NCBI GenBank assembly: GCA_050176585.1
Contig: JBFXHX010000003.1
Coordinates: 130,494 to 194,493 of the forward strand
Source of the DNA: CAYYWP01 sp050176585
GTDB lineage: Bacteria > Desulfobacterota > Binatia > HRBIN30 > CADEER01
Direction of reading: 5' to 3'
DNA length: 64,000 nt
Shown here in pieces: positions 1 through 9,326 of the stretch. The notes below the pieces were generated by a model. The model saw nothing but the letters and a program-made list of their open reading frames with translations, was not told where the DNA came from and searched no databases. The number at the start of each line of letters is the position of its first letter. Within the stretch, counting starts at the first letter, position 1. The translations under genes and the position numbers were made by a program.

Positions 1-754
1 CGAGCGCGAACGCGCGCGCGGTATCCACGACGAAGGTGAAGTCCCGAACCGCGTCGGTATTGCCTAGCCGAACCCGCTCGCCCGTGAGGGCCTGGGCGAT
101 GATCGTCGGGATCACTGCGCGCTGGGACTGGCGGGGACCGAACGTATTGAACGGGCGCACGACGGTGACCGGGAGCTCGAACGAGCGGGCGTAGGAGAGC
201 GCGAGCTGGTCGGCGGCGATCTTCGTGGCGGCGTACGGCGACTGCGCGACGAGCGGGTGATCGAGCCGGATCGGCACGCTCTGCGCCGTGCCGTACACCT
301 CGCTGGTCGAGGTATGTACAAAGCGCTGTACGCCGGCTTCGCGCGCCGCGTCCAGCAGATGCATGGTGCCCCGGACGTTCACATCCACGTACGATGCCAC
401 AGCGCTGTACGAGTAGGGGATGCCGATCAGCGCCGCGAGGTGACAGACGGCGCCGCAACCGCGCACCGCGGCGCGCATCTGCGCGGCGTCGACCACGTCC
501 CCGTACACGACCTCGAGCGGTCCGATGCCGAATGCGTTTGCCCCCACCTCGGGCAGCGCGCTGGGGCTGCCGGCCGCCAGCAGCGACTCGACTGCCGCGG
601 CGAGATGCCCCAGGCGCGATTCGCTCGAGTAGTGCACGAGCGCGCGCACGCGCCGGCCGGCGCGAAGAAACTCCTCGACGACATGTGAGCCGATGAATCC
701 GGCGGCGCCCGTCACGAAGACGGGCGGCGCGGTGGCGGTGCTGGCTGTCGACAC
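1..754 (-). CDS. NAD-dependent epimerase/4,6-dehydratase (SDR), C-terminus off the window
   Basis: An extended short-chain dehydrogenase that would modify a nucleotide sugar in the cytoplasm. Read from a GTG at 754, the protein opens with a short Thr/Ala-rich leader. The NAD-binding motif TGAAGFIGSHVV follows, then a conserved HLAALIGIPYSY block, the TSTSEVYG active-site strand, the catalytic YAATK (YxxxK), and the RPFNTFGPRQ substrate-side motif. The last visible residues are near VVDTARAFAL, so about 80-100 residues lie beyond base 1. The pattern is closest in my memory to LegB-type UDP-GlcNAc 4,6-dehydratases, but GDP-mannose dehydratase or UDP-glucose epimerase relatives share most of it, so I give no symbol. 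An Ala/Pro-rich stretch (about residues 45-75) lengthens the loop after the second strand. It lies downstream of, and on the same strand as, the GT39/GT2 pair to its right, which fits supply of a sugar donor for that island. Confidence 0.85.
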   Translation of the reverse strand, partial: MSTASTATAPPVFVTGAAGFIGSHVVEEFLRAGRRVRALVHYSSESRLGHLAAAVESLLAAGSPSALPEVGANAFGIGPLEVVYGDVVDAAQMRAAVRGCGAVCHLAALIGIPYSYSAVASYVDVNVRGTMHLLDAAREAGVQRFVHTSTSEVYGTAQSVPIRLDHPLVAQSPYAATKIAADQLALSYARSFELPVTVVRPFNTFGPRQSQRAVIPTIIAQALTGERVRLGNTDAVRDFTFVVDTARAFAL

Positions 755-916
755 GCGGGGACTGTACCGAGGCGACCGGGTTTTGCCAACGATCGCGTGC
801 GCGGCTGGGGCAAGCGCGATCTCTGGGCTATAGGCGCTGGAGGACATGGCACGTGCGCTCCGCCAGTCCTGCGCGCCGTCGACCGCGGACGCTGCCGGAC
901 CGAGGGATGCAGTGCG

Positions 917-3900
917 TCAGCGGCGCAGTACCCAGATCCGGCCGGCGTCGATGTCGAGCACGTATGCGCCGTCGGCGGTGCCGCGCAGACGTGGGCTCCG
1001 GCCGTAGCTGCGGCGGCCGGGGTCGCGGGTGGGATCCGCCGCCATCAGACGCGAGCCGTTCGTATTGAACACCTGCACTGCCGACGCCGCCGGCAGCAGC
1101 ACGCGATCGGGGCCATCGAACGTGGAACCCTGCGACCCGGCCTCGATCGCAAACCGGCGCACGAAGGTGGGCTGAAAATCATCCGTCGGCGTGCGGAACA
1201 CGATCGCCTGGCCGTTCGGCTGCAGGACCACCAGATCGCCGGCCGCGCTGAAGGCGAAGCCGAGCGGGTTGTACAGCTCCTCCGGGCCGTTGTCCGTATC
1301 GAACGCAGAGAACTCGCGCACGAGCTCGCCGTTGCGGTCGAACACCATGATCGAGTTGCGCGGCGGTATGGTGACCAGCAGGTGTTTCCCCCAGAAGGCG
1401 AGCTGGCTTTCCCAGCCAAACGCACCGTTGTGCCAGCTGCCGAGCGGCCGGCCGTCGGGCGTATAGAGCGTGATGGTCGTGGCGAAGAGTGCCGCCACCG
1501 TGCCATCGGGAGCGACCGCGATCGTCGAAAGGTTGAGGCCGGGCGGTCCTTGCAAGTTCCACGCATCGAGCGGTTTCCCGTCGGGCAGGTAGCGGTGGAT
1601 GCGCCACACGCCCTCCGAGGTCGCGGCGACGAAGAGCGTGCCATCGGGACCGATGGCGAGATCGCCCGCGCGGCCGGGCACCTGTATGAATGGTGCGGCG
1701 GGGGCGTAGCCATCGTAGACCTCCACCCGCGGTGCCGCGGCTTGCGGCAGCATGGCCACCGCCGAGCTGGTGATGCGGTCCGGCGGCACCGGTTCGAACG
1801 ACGTCTGCCCTTGACGCGCGCTCGTGATCCGCAGCGGTTTGGGGCAGGCCGGCAGACTCGGCACCGCGAGGGAGAACGGATGCACGCCAGCGAGCATCGG
1901 CGTGGGTGCCGCATCCAAGGCCTGCCGGCCGTCGATGGCCAGCTCCGCCCCCGCACAGCTGGGCTCTAGCGCGAAGCGATACCAACCATCGTCTTCGATC
2001 AGGATGCCGCCGGCGATTAAAGCCGTGCCCCCTCGTTCCGGATCCGGCACGGCCCGCAGCGGCACGTCGGCGAGCACGGCAGGTGGCGGATTGGGGGGAT
2101 CGGCCATGCGCAGGTCGACCGTGCGCAACCGGGCGCTATCGGCGATGTCGACGGTCATCGCGACCGTTCGCCGTTCCTGACGCTCGCTGTCGAGCACGAG
2201 CGATTCGGCGCCCGGATATAGAGCCCGCAACAGGTCGAGGATCGATTGCGTGGTCGGGTCCGCGAAAATTACGAAGCTGATCCGCTGCATGCGGTAGCGC
2301 TCCTGCAGCGCGCGCTGTTCCGCGTCGTTCAGGGCGAGATTGTAGGTCGCGTCCGTGAACGTGCAGCGCGGCGCGAGCCCCAGCTTCAGCCACTCGCGGT
2401 GACCGTCCACGGCCTGGAAGCACCCCGGGGTGGCCAGGTAATGCTCGAGGTTGTCGAACATGATGAAGCTGCGGAACGCATCCGGCATCGTCAGAAAGAT
2501 CGCGTCGCTTCGCTGTACGAGCGGCCGAACGAAGCTGAGCAGGTCGGCGAAGAGGACCGGCTGCATCGGCATGCGAAAGTGCGAAACGGTATTGGTGACC
2601 AGCACGAGGGCGGCGGCGATGCCGAGTGCCGATGCCGCGACCCGTCCGCCGGCGACGCCGGCCACCCGGCGTGCGAGGCGCACCGCGGCGGCGAGCAGGA
2701 TCGCGCCGGAGGCGTGCGCGACCAGGAACACCATGCCGATGCGCCGCGGCGCGGCATCGTTGCTCATGATGCCCGGCAGCAGCGCGATGGCGAGCCAGGC
2801 GAGCAGCGCAAACGCGCGCGGATCGTATATCTGGCCAATGAAATAGCCGACGGCCACGACGAGCAGCGCGACGAGCCCGACGTTCATCGTCGTCGGATGG
2901 GGATCGAGCTGGACGCGCGCGTACCAGTGGCCGAAGCTGTTCACCGCTTTGTACGTGAAGTCGTTGAGGACGCGCTCCATGCGGTCGTACATCGACAGCG
3001 CCTGCAAACGCACGAGGTCGACGACCGACGCGTCCTTGAAGTCGCCCTGTCTGGTCCATGCCGGACCGCCATAGATGTCCGCCGGGTGCCGGAAGCGCCA
3101 GTCCCAGTCGTTCAGCGCGGCGAGCAGCACCGTCAGGTGGAACCACCACACGACCAGCCCGAGGGCGAGGATTGGCGCGATCAGCCAGAGCTTGCGCCAG
3201 GCGCCGCGCACGAAGATCACGGCGTGTCCCGCGACGGCGAGCGGGAAGAGGAACATCGCCAGCCCGGTGGTGTAGAAGTAGCGCGAGAACGGCATGCACA
3301 GCGCCGCCGCTACCACGGAGCGCACGGACAAGCGCTCGACCATCCACAAGCCGACGTTCACCACGAGCAACGCCATCGCGGCCACCGGCGAGAAGAAGCT
3401 GTTCTCGCTGCGCGACCAGAACAGCTGGTCCGGCGCAGTGGCCATGAACAGCGCTGCGACAAGGGCCGGCGCCGCGCCGGCGACCCGGCGCACCAGCAGG
3501 TACATGAGCATGACCGCCGCCACGCCCCAGAGGACCGGGGCCATGCGCAGGGTGAAGATCGACGTGCCGAAGAGCTGAAAGATCGCCCACTGCGGCAGGA
3601 TGTGGGCGGCGCCCGGATTGGTAGTGAGGAAGGTATAGCGCACGAACTCCGCGGCACCGTGCAGGGTGCGACTCTGCGCCATCGAGTCGACCATCTCGAG
3701 ATCGAAGAAGTCCGAGAGCTCGGTGAGCGCCCAGGCGCGGAAGGCGAGCGCCAGCAGGCCGAGGCCGAACACCACGGCCAATTCGGTCCGCCAGCTCGGC
3801 TGCCACGCTGCGCCGGGGCCCGCGCCGGCAGCGCCGGCAAACGGCGGAAACCCGGGAATCCGGCGCATGGGTTGCCACCAGCCGACCAGGATCGCGAGCA

Positions 3901-4342
3901 CCGGCGCGGCGATGTAGAGGATGCGGCCCGCCTCGAAATGGTCCAGCAGGAGCAACGTCTGCCCCCAGACTGCGAGGCCGATGGCGGCGCACATGGCGAA
4001 CAACGGCGCGGCGCGGCGGCCGGCGCGTACCGCACCGATGAGGGCGATCGCGAGTAGGCCGGCACTGGCGGCCGCGGCGACGGCGGCCGGATGGGCGATC
4101 AGCCAATCGGTGGCGCCTCCTCCGGGCCCCCGCAGCAACAGAAACAGCGGATCGAATATGGCGAGGATGCGCTCGCCGCGCGCCTCCTGCGCCCGGCCGA
4201 TCAGCACGGTGACGATGAACGCCAGCGCCGTGCCGCAGACGAGCAACAGCAGACCGGGCCAGCGCCGCGAGGGCCGGCTTTCGACGGCCGCCGCGGTGGC
4301 CGCGGTGTCCTGCACGGCGATCCCGGTCCCGGGCTCAGCCAT
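917..4342 (-). CDS. GT39-like membrane glycosyltransferase with C-terminal PA14-like and beta-propeller segments (1141 aa)
   Basis: A large integral membrane protein of the ArnT/PMT (GT39) type, expected to transfer a sugar from a polyprenyl-phosphate donor to an acceptor outside the cytoplasmic membrane. Hydrophobic helices run from about residue 28 to 610. The first large extracytoplasmic loop has the acidic cluster ELSDFFDLEMVDS (about 210-222), where the family's catalytic Asp sits. After the membrane body comes a soluble region. Around 770-850 is a PA14-like strand pattern (GWYRFALE, then AELAIDGRQALD). From about 870 to the end is a propeller with recurring G-P-D-G-T blades (AIGPDGTLFVAA, AVAPDGTVAAL) ending VLDIDAGRIWVL. 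The start ATG overlaps the stop of the GT2 gene upstream by 8 bases, so the two are probably translated together, with GT2 making the lipid-linked sugar this enzyme uses. The acceptor is unknown. Confidence 0.8.
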   Translation of the reverse strand: MAEPGTGIAVQDTAATAAAVESRPSRRWPGLLLLVCGTALAFIVTVLIGRAQEARGERILAIFDPLFLLLRGPGGGATDWLIAHPAAVAAAASAGLLAIALIGAVRAGRRAAPLFAMCAAIGLAVWGQTLLLLDHFEAGRILYIAAPVLAILVGWWQPMRRIPGFPPFAGAAGAGPGAAWQPSWRTELAVVFGLGLLALAFRAWALTELSDFFDLEMVDSMAQSRTLHGAAEFVRYTFLTTNPGAAHILPQWAIFQLFGTSIFTLRMAPVLWGVAAVMLMYLLVRRVAGAAPALVAALFMATAPDQLFWSRSENSFFSPVAAMALLVVNVGLWMVERLSVRSVVAAALCMPFSRYFYTTGLAMFLFPLAVAGHAVIFVRGAWRKLWLIAPILALGLVVWWFHLTVLLAALNDWDWRFRHPADIYGGPAWTRQGDFKDASVVDLVRLQALSMYDRMERVLNDFTYKAVNSFGHWYARVQLDPHPTTMNVGLVALLVVAVGYFIGQIYDPRAFALLAWLAIALLPGIMSNDAAPRRIGMVFLVAHASGAILLAAAVRLARRVAGVAGGRVAASALGIAAALVLVTNTVSHFRMPMQPVLFADLLSFVRPLVQRSDAIFLTMPDAFRSFIMFDNLEHYLATPGCFQAVDGHREWLKLGLAPRCTFTDATYNLALNDAEQRALQERYRMQRISFVIFADPTTQSILDLLRALYPGAESLVLDSERQERRTVAMTVDIADSARLRTVDLRMADPPNPPPAVLADVPLRAVPDPERGGTALIAGGILIEDDGWYRFALEPSCAGAELAIDGRQALDAAPTPMLAGVHPFSLAVPSLPACPKPLRITSARQGQTSFEPVPPDRITSSAVAMLPQAAAPRVEVYDGYAPAAPFIQVPGRAGDLAIGPDGTLFVAATSEGVWRIHRYLPDGKPLDAWNLQGPPGLNLSTIAVAPDGTVAALFATTITLYTPDGRPLGSWHNGAFGWESQLAFWGKHLLVTIPPRNSIMVFDRNGELVREFSAFDTDNGPEELYNPLGFAFSAAGDLVVLQPNGQAIVFRTPTDDFQPTFVRRFAIEAGSQGSTFDGPDRVLLPAASAVQVFNTNGSRLMAADPTRDPGRRSYGRSPRLRGTADGAYVLDIDAGRIWVLRR

Positions 4343-5552
4343 CGCGGCGAGGTACGGAGAGCATGCTCAGAAAGAAAGACGCGAACAGCGTCTGCGCGCC
4401 GATGATCATCAAGGTGGACGCTTGCAAGGCCGGCCGCACGGCATCGAGCGTCGCGCGTCCACTCGCCAGCCACTGGAATAGAATGGTGGCATCCATCGCG
4501 AAGCCGGCCATGAACAACAGGCCGCCGAGCACCAGGCCGCGTTCCAGCGTGAAGTGGCGCAGCCCGATGCGCAGCGTGCGGTCCGGCGCGTACAGGCGCG
4601 CGGCGTGCGAATAGGCTTTGGCGAAGATCCCGGTGGTTACGAGCTGGTACCCGAGCACGGTGAGGAGGCTCCCGACCACCATGTAGTGAACGTCGAAGTT
4701 GACGCCCGCGAGCTTGCGCGGGCCGCCGCCGAGCGCGAGCAGAGGCACGAGGCCGATCGCCATGCACAGCACGCCCGGCAAGACGAATAGATGAGTGGGC
4801 GAGAACAGCAGCATGAAGCGCAGATGCCGCCAGCCGTCGCGGAAGGAGCGGAGGTGCGGCGGCCGATTGCGGCCGTCGCGGTGCAGCGTGATCGGGATTT
4901 CCGTGATGCGCAGACCCGCGAGCGCCGCCTTGATGGGCATCTCCGAGGCGAACTCCATGCCCGTAGTCTGCAGGTGCATGCGCCGGTATGCCTCCTTGGT
5001 AAATGCGCGCATGCCGCAGTGCGCGTCCGAGATGCGGATGCGAAAAAGCAGGTTCAGCAAGGTAGTGAGAACGGGGTTGCCGATCCAGCGGTGGTGCCAC
5101 GGCATCGCGCCCGGCTCGATCGCGCCGCGGATCCGGGTGCCCATCACCAGATCGGTTCCGGCGCGCAATCCGTCGATGAACCGGCCGAGATCGGTGAGGT
5201 CGTAGGAGTCGTCGGCGTCCGCCATGATGATGAACGGGGCCTGCGCCTCGTCGATGCCGCGCAGCAGCGCGCTGCCGTACCCGCGGCGCGGCTCGTGCAC
5301 GACTCGGGCGCCGCAGCGCTCGGCGATGCGCACGGAGTCGTCCGTGGAGCCATTATCGACCACCACCACTTCGCCGCGCACGCCGAGTTGGCCGAACGTG
5401 GCCATCGCTTTGGCGACGCACGACTCTATGGTCCCTGCTTCATTCAAGCACGGCAGGATCACCGCCACCTCGTAGGCCTCCGCGGAAGCGCGTTCCGCAC
5501 CTTCGTCCGTGGCGGGCACCGGTGGTGCCGTCCCCCGTTGAGCGCCGACCAT
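4335..5552 (-). CDS. GT2 polyprenyl-phosphate sugar synthase with C-terminal membrane domain
   Basis: A 405-aa glycosyltransferase family 2 enzyme of the dolichyl/undecaprenyl-phosphate mannosyl- or glucosyltransferase type. It should move a sugar from a nucleotide donor to a polyprenyl phosphate at the inner face of the membrane. The GT-A fold runs from about residue 29 to 250: VAVILPCLNEA, VVVDNGSTDDS, the metal-binding MADADDSYD, and GTRIRG. About four hydrophobic segments follow between residues 268 and 400, so it is membrane anchored. The gene overlaps the downstream GT39-like gene by 8 bases, a coupling that fits donor synthesis followed by transfer. Sugar specificity cannot be read from the sequence. 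Confidence 0.9.
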   Translation of the reverse strand: MVGAQRGTAPPVPATDEGAERASAEAYEVAVILPCLNEAGTIESCVAKAMATFGQLGVRGEVVVVDNGSTDDSVRIAERCGARVVHEPRRGYGSALLRGIDEAQAPFIIMADADDSYDLTDLGRFIDGLRAGTDLVMGTRIRGAIEPGAMPWHHRWIGNPVLTTLLNLLFRIRISDAHCGMRAFTKEAYRRMHLQTTGMEFASEMPIKAALAGLRITEIPITLHRDGRNRPPHLRSFRDGWRHLRFMLLFSPTHLFVLPGVLCMAIGLVPLLALGGGPRKLAGVNFDVHYMVVGSLLTVLGYQLVTTGIFAKAYSHAARLYAPDRTLRIGLRHFTLERGLVLGGLLFMAGFAMDATILFQWLASGRATLDAVRPALQASTLMIIGAQTLFASFFLSMLSVPRRDG

Positions 5553-6040
5553 GGGCGCGGGAGTCTAGCGGCGGCCGTCCGTTAAAGGCAAGAAAGCCGA
5601 GCGCAGTAGGGATGCTCGCCGGAGCGGCCGAGCCGCGCGGCGGCCTGAGCCAAGGAGGCGACGTGCGCCACTGCTGGTGGCGGACGCTCAGCCAGCCCGC
5701 TCGCAGTGGTGCGGTGCAACCCAATCGCGTTGCGCAAGGCTGCCGGAGGATATCGGTCGTCACTGCCGCGACGGACATCGCTGCCCGATCCCGCGCGCGG
5801 ACACGGATGGCCCGGCTTACATCCGGAGAGACGACGCAGTCAGGGGTCTTGCGATGCACGGCGCTGCGGGAGCTCGTAACTGCTTGACACCAAAAGTTCG
5901 TAGCATCACGCTGCATGCGCATGCACTCGGCGCTCGCGGATACGGCCGTGAAGCCGAGCCATGTGGATGGGGGCAGCCCGTGCTGTGGAGCATGACCGTG
6001 CGCGTCTCGACGACCCTCGTTCCGGGATCTGCTCGGCGGC
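5553..6040. other. Divergent intergenic region, 488 bp
   Basis: This gap lies between the leftward GT2/GT39 pair and the rightward propeller-GT39 gene, so promoters for both should lie here. A TTGACA hexamer sits at 5884-5889, but no convincing -10 box lies 16-18 bases downstream. Open frames crossing the gap are Arg/Pro/Ser-rich and read as noise. I see no strong hairpin or RNA gene. Confidence 0.5.
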
Positions 6041-9000
6041 GTGCAGAACCCCAGCGTCGCCGTGCTCGCGCTGACGCGCAATCGGCGGCGCGTAGCGCGC
6101 CGCGCGAGCGCAAGCGGCCGGACATTGTCTAGCCGGTCCGGATCGGGTGAGCGCGCCGCGGCCGGGTTGGGGGGCGACGGCGGCGGCGCTGGGCACTGGC
6201 CCTGCCGCGCCGCGGCGCTCCTGCTCGTGGCGGCTCTCGGCGCCGGGCCGTTGGTACGCACCGCAGGTGCATCCGATCGGCAGCCCGCCGTGCCGTCGAT
6301 CTCGCTCGGTTCCGGGCGCTCGGAGATCGTCGAGTACGATTCCGCGCTGCGCCCGGTGCGCCGGTACACGGGTGTTCAGAACCCGGTGGACATCGCACCC
6401 ACGGCCGACGGCGGCTTCCTGTTCGTCGATGTCGGCACCAAGCAGGTCACCGCGGTGGCACCTGACGGCGCCGTGCGCTGGAGCGACGGCATCGGGGGGT
6501 ACCCGTTACGGGTGCGAACGAGGCCCGGGGGCGGGTTGCTCGTCACCGCCGCGGACAAAGTCGTCGGCCTCCGCCCCGATCGCAGCGTGGAGTTCGAGAT
6601 CGACGTGCCCCGCGTGGTGGCCGCGGCCCCCCTGCCGAACGGCAACCTCGTGGTGGCGTACAACGACCGCCAGGGCTGGCTGGCCGAGATGACGCCACGC
6701 GGCGACGTCGTGCGTCGCACGGCACCGTCCGGGCGCGTGGACGAGTGGGGCCTCTGGGTGAATGAGTCTCCGCAGGCCTACTTCATCTCCGTCTCATCGG
6801 TCGATGTCGGCCCCGACGGATCGATCTTCGCGGCCAACTTCGACTCGAGCGATGTGCGGTTGCTCACCCCGGAGCTCGGGCTGCGGCAATCGATTCCCGG
6901 GTTCGTCCACGCGACCGATACGCGCCTCGGCCCCAACGGTGAGCTCGTCGTCGTGGCGCCGGAGCAATGGCGGGTCTGGATTCGCGACCGGGATGGTACC
7001 GAACGCGAGTTCGAGCCGTCGCTCGTTCCGCGCTGCGCGAGCCTCACCAGCACGGGGACGCTGCTGGTCGGCGTGTGGTGGACGGCCGAGGGCGAAGTCC
7101 TCAATGCGGCGAAACCGCAGGCCGACAAGGCCGAGGTCGTCCCCTGGTGGCAACGCGGGCTGCCGGTTCCAGCGCTTGCCCTGCTTCTCTCGGCGCTGGT
7201 CGCGTATCCCATGCGCCGCCGCGAGATCGCCGCGCGGGTGTGGAGGCGAACGGCGGATGGGGAACCGGCCTCTGAAGACGCGACGCCGCCCCCCGGCGGA
7301 ACGCCGCCCCGAGGCCGTGCGGGCGTCGCCGCGAGATTCGCTTGCGCAGCTCTGCTCGGCTGCGGCGCACTCTTGATGTGGACGGGTACGGAACGGCTGT
7401 ATGCGCAGCAGCTCGCGGACGGTACCCAGCGCTTCCTGGTCGGCGCGCTGCTGGCCGGCCTCGCGCTGCGCGGCCTCAACGCACTGACGTCGCCGGCTAC
7501 CGCGCTCAGCTCCCTCGATCCTCTCGCCTGGCGGCCTTTGCCGCCGCGTGGCGATCGCATCCGCACGCTTGCCTTGCTGGTCCTGTCGTTCGCGGCCCTG
7601 GCGGGTTGCGTGACTGCCGTGCTGTACGGTGCGGAGACCCAGGCGGTCGCCGTGGGCTGCTGGATCGCGGCGCAGGTATGGATCCTGGCGGCGGCGTTCC
7701 CGCCGCGCGCTGCCGACGCCGAGGAGCCCGCGACGCCGCGCTGGCGCCACGCGGCAGTGGCAGTGCTGTTGCTCGGCACCTTGATCTCGCGGCTGTGGGA
7801 GATCGGCTTTTACCCCGACAACGTGCATCACGACCACAACCTGTACGGTACGGCGGTGCTCAGCCTGGTGCGCGGCGACTGGCGTCCGTTCTTCATTATG
7901 GATCCGCACTCGCTGACGTTCGCGCGCCCATGGCTGGTGCCCGCCGCGGCCGCGGTGGAGCTGTTTGGTCCGAGCTACTGGGTTCTGCGCTTGACTGCGG
8001 CGCTTTCCAGCACGCTGATGGTGTGGGGCAGCATCCTGTTCGCCGGCGCGCTGTTCAACTGGCGGGTGGGGCTCATCGCCGGCTTTCTCGTCGCGGTGAA
8101 CCACGCGCTGTTCTTGTACTCCCGTCAACCGTACGTGATCGAATCCACCGCGCCGTTTTTCCTGCTCCTGTACTGCGCGTTGACGGGTGCGCGGCGGGGC
8201 AGCCGTTTCCATTGGTGCTTGGCGGGCGTGATCGCCGGATGGGCGATGCTCTCGCCGAGGCAGTCCAGCATGTTCCCGTTCATCTGCGCGGCGATCTTTG
8301 CCTACGCGGCGATGTTGTACACGCGGGCCGTCGCGCGGCAGTGGCGGGGGATCTTGTGGATGATCGCTGGAGCGGCGGTCACCTACGTCCCCCTCGTGCC
8401 GTACATGCTGGCCCATCCGCTGCTGTGGCACCGCCTGCAGGACACGGCGGTGCTGTTCAAGCCCGACTATTCGATCGTCCGAGATTGGGCCGTTTGGCAG
8501 CACCAGCTGGTGCGCTCGTACGGATCGATCATCCTGTATCCCGACGCGAGCATGTGGGGCCTGTACACCGGCAAGCCCCTCTGCCTGCAAGTCGAGGCCT
8601 GCCTCTTCGGCGCAGGGTTGGTCTATCTGCTGACGTCGCCGCGATCCCTGGCGGGGTTCGCGGTGCTGGCGACGATTGCGATCAGCATCTTCCTCGGTAG
8701 CGCCCTGCTGGTGTCGCCACCCACCGTGTACCATTACTTCGTGGGGGTGATCGGAGCGCTGGTCGTGTGCGCCGTGGCGCTCGATCGCGCCGCCGCCTTG
8801 TTCGAGCGGCTTTCCCGGCCGTTGCCGCTCGCCTCCGGTTTGCTGGTCGTTGCGGTGCTGGGCCAGATCGCGCTCGCGCACGCCGCCAGCGTGTGGCCCG
8901 TTCTCCAGCGCCGCGACGGAGACCGCGGCCAGGCGCTCAGGGCGCATCCGACGGACGTCGTCGTGCGCTTCATCCGCGAGCATCCTGAGCCGCGCTATTA

Positions 9001-9322
9001 CCTCGTGCGCTCGCGCCGCGACGCGTCGTCGACCGGCCCGCAGTTTCTCTACGCGGCCGCCGACTCGGACGTATCTGACGTCTCGAACGCCCTCCGCGAC
9101 GTGCTGCCCCTCCCGTCGGTCGATCCCGCGCCCGCGGCCGTGTTCGTGGTCATGCCCTCGCGCAGTGACGACCGGCAGGTGATCTCCGAGATCTACCCGG
9201 GGGCGCGAGCGCGCGAGGTTCCGCTGTGGGACGGCGTGTCCAGCCTGTGGATCTATGCGGTCAGCGCGGACGAAATTCGGAGCAAAGCGCCGCCCGAAGT
9301 GATCGCGAACCCCACGCGCTGA
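6041..9322 (+). CDS. GT39-like membrane glycosyltransferase with N-terminal beta-propeller (1093 aa)
   Basis: A two-part protein. After an Arg/Ser-rich leader there is a hydrophobic segment (about residues 54-72, RAAALLLVAALGAG) that looks like a signal anchor. A propeller-like region follows, about 80-370, with blades such as DIAPTADGGFLFVDV and DVGPDGSIFAANFDS. From about 378 onward the protein is strongly hydrophobic. A GT39-type body begins near residue 585 with the acidic FYPDNVHHDHNLYG motif, where the family's catalytic acidic residue normally lies in the first outer loop. The order is the reverse of the other propeller glycosyltransferases in this window, which carry the propeller at the C-terminus. 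Translation may begin downstream of the ATG at 6041, because the first 45 residues have non-coding composition; an in-frame TTG near 6164 is possible. It probably transfers a lipid-linked sugar to an envelope acceptor. Confidence 0.75.
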   Translation: MQNPSVAVLALTRNRRRVARRASASGRTLSSRSGSGERAAAGLGGDGGGAGHWPCRAAALLLVAALGAGPLVRTAGASDRQPAVPSISLGSGRSEIVEYDSALRPVRRYTGVQNPVDIAPTADGGFLFVDVGTKQVTAVAPDGAVRWSDGIGGYPLRVRTRPGGGLLVTAADKVVGLRPDRSVEFEIDVPRVVAAAPLPNGNLVVAYNDRQGWLAEMTPRGDVVRRTAPSGRVDEWGLWVNESPQAYFISVSSVDVGPDGSIFAANFDSSDVRLLTPELGLRQSIPGFVHATDTRLGPNGELVVVAPEQWRVWIRDRDGTEREFEPSLVPRCASLTSTGTLLVGVWWTAEGEVLNAAKPQADKAEVVPWWQRGLPVPALALLLSALVAYPMRRREIAARVWRRTADGEPASEDATPPPGGTPPRGRAGVAARFACAALLGCGALLMWTGTERLYAQQLADGTQRFLVGALLAGLALRGLNALTSPATALSSLDPLAWRPLPPRGDRIRTLALLVLSFAALAGCVTAVLYGAETQAVAVGCWIAAQVWILAAAFPPRAADAEEPATPRWRHAAVAVLLLGTLISRLWEIGFYPDNVHHDHNLYGTAVLSLVRGDWRPFFIMDPHSLTFARPWLVPAAAAVELFGPSYWVLRLTAALSSTLMVWGSILFAGALFNWRVGLIAGFLVAVNHALFLYSRQPYVIESTAPFFLLLYCALTGARRGSRFHWCLAGVIAGWAMLSPRQSSMFPFICAAIFAYAAMLYTRAVARQWRGILWMIAGAAVTYVPLVPYMLAHPLLWHRLQDTAVLFKPDYSIVRDWAVWQHQLVRSYGSIILYPDASMWGLYTGKPLCLQVEACLFGAGLVYLLTSPRSLAGFAVLATIAISIFLGSALLVSPPTVYHYFVGVIGALVVCAVALDRAAALFERLSRPLPLASGLLVVAVLGQIALAHAASVWPVLQRRDGDRGQALRAHPTDVVVRFIREHPEPRYYLVRSRRDASSTGPQFLYAAADSDVSDVSNALRDVLPLPSVDPAPAAVFVVMPSRSDDRQVISEIYPGARAREVPLWDGVSSLWIYAVSADEIRSKAPPEVIANPTR

Positions 9323-9326
9323 GCGG

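Noticed and set aside
797..1969. 390-aa plus-strand open frame
   Set aside because: Antisense shadow of the GT39-like gene; Arg/His/Gly-rich with no recognisable motif. The 603-aa frame at 2246-4057 is rejected for the same reason.
5884..5912. TTGACA promoter candidate
   Set aside because: The -35 is perfect but the sequence 16-18 bases downstream (around CACGCT) is a poor -10; TAGCAT lies only 11 bases away.
5440..6369. 309-aa minus-strand frame spanning the divergent intergenic region
   Set aside because: It overlaps two well-supported genes on its flanks and is Ser/Arg/Pro-rich with no motif.
6794..8983. 729-aa minus-strand open frame
   Set aside because: Antisense to the propeller-GT39 gene; His/Gln/Arg-rich composition and no domain, whereas the plus strand encodes clear membrane helices and blades.
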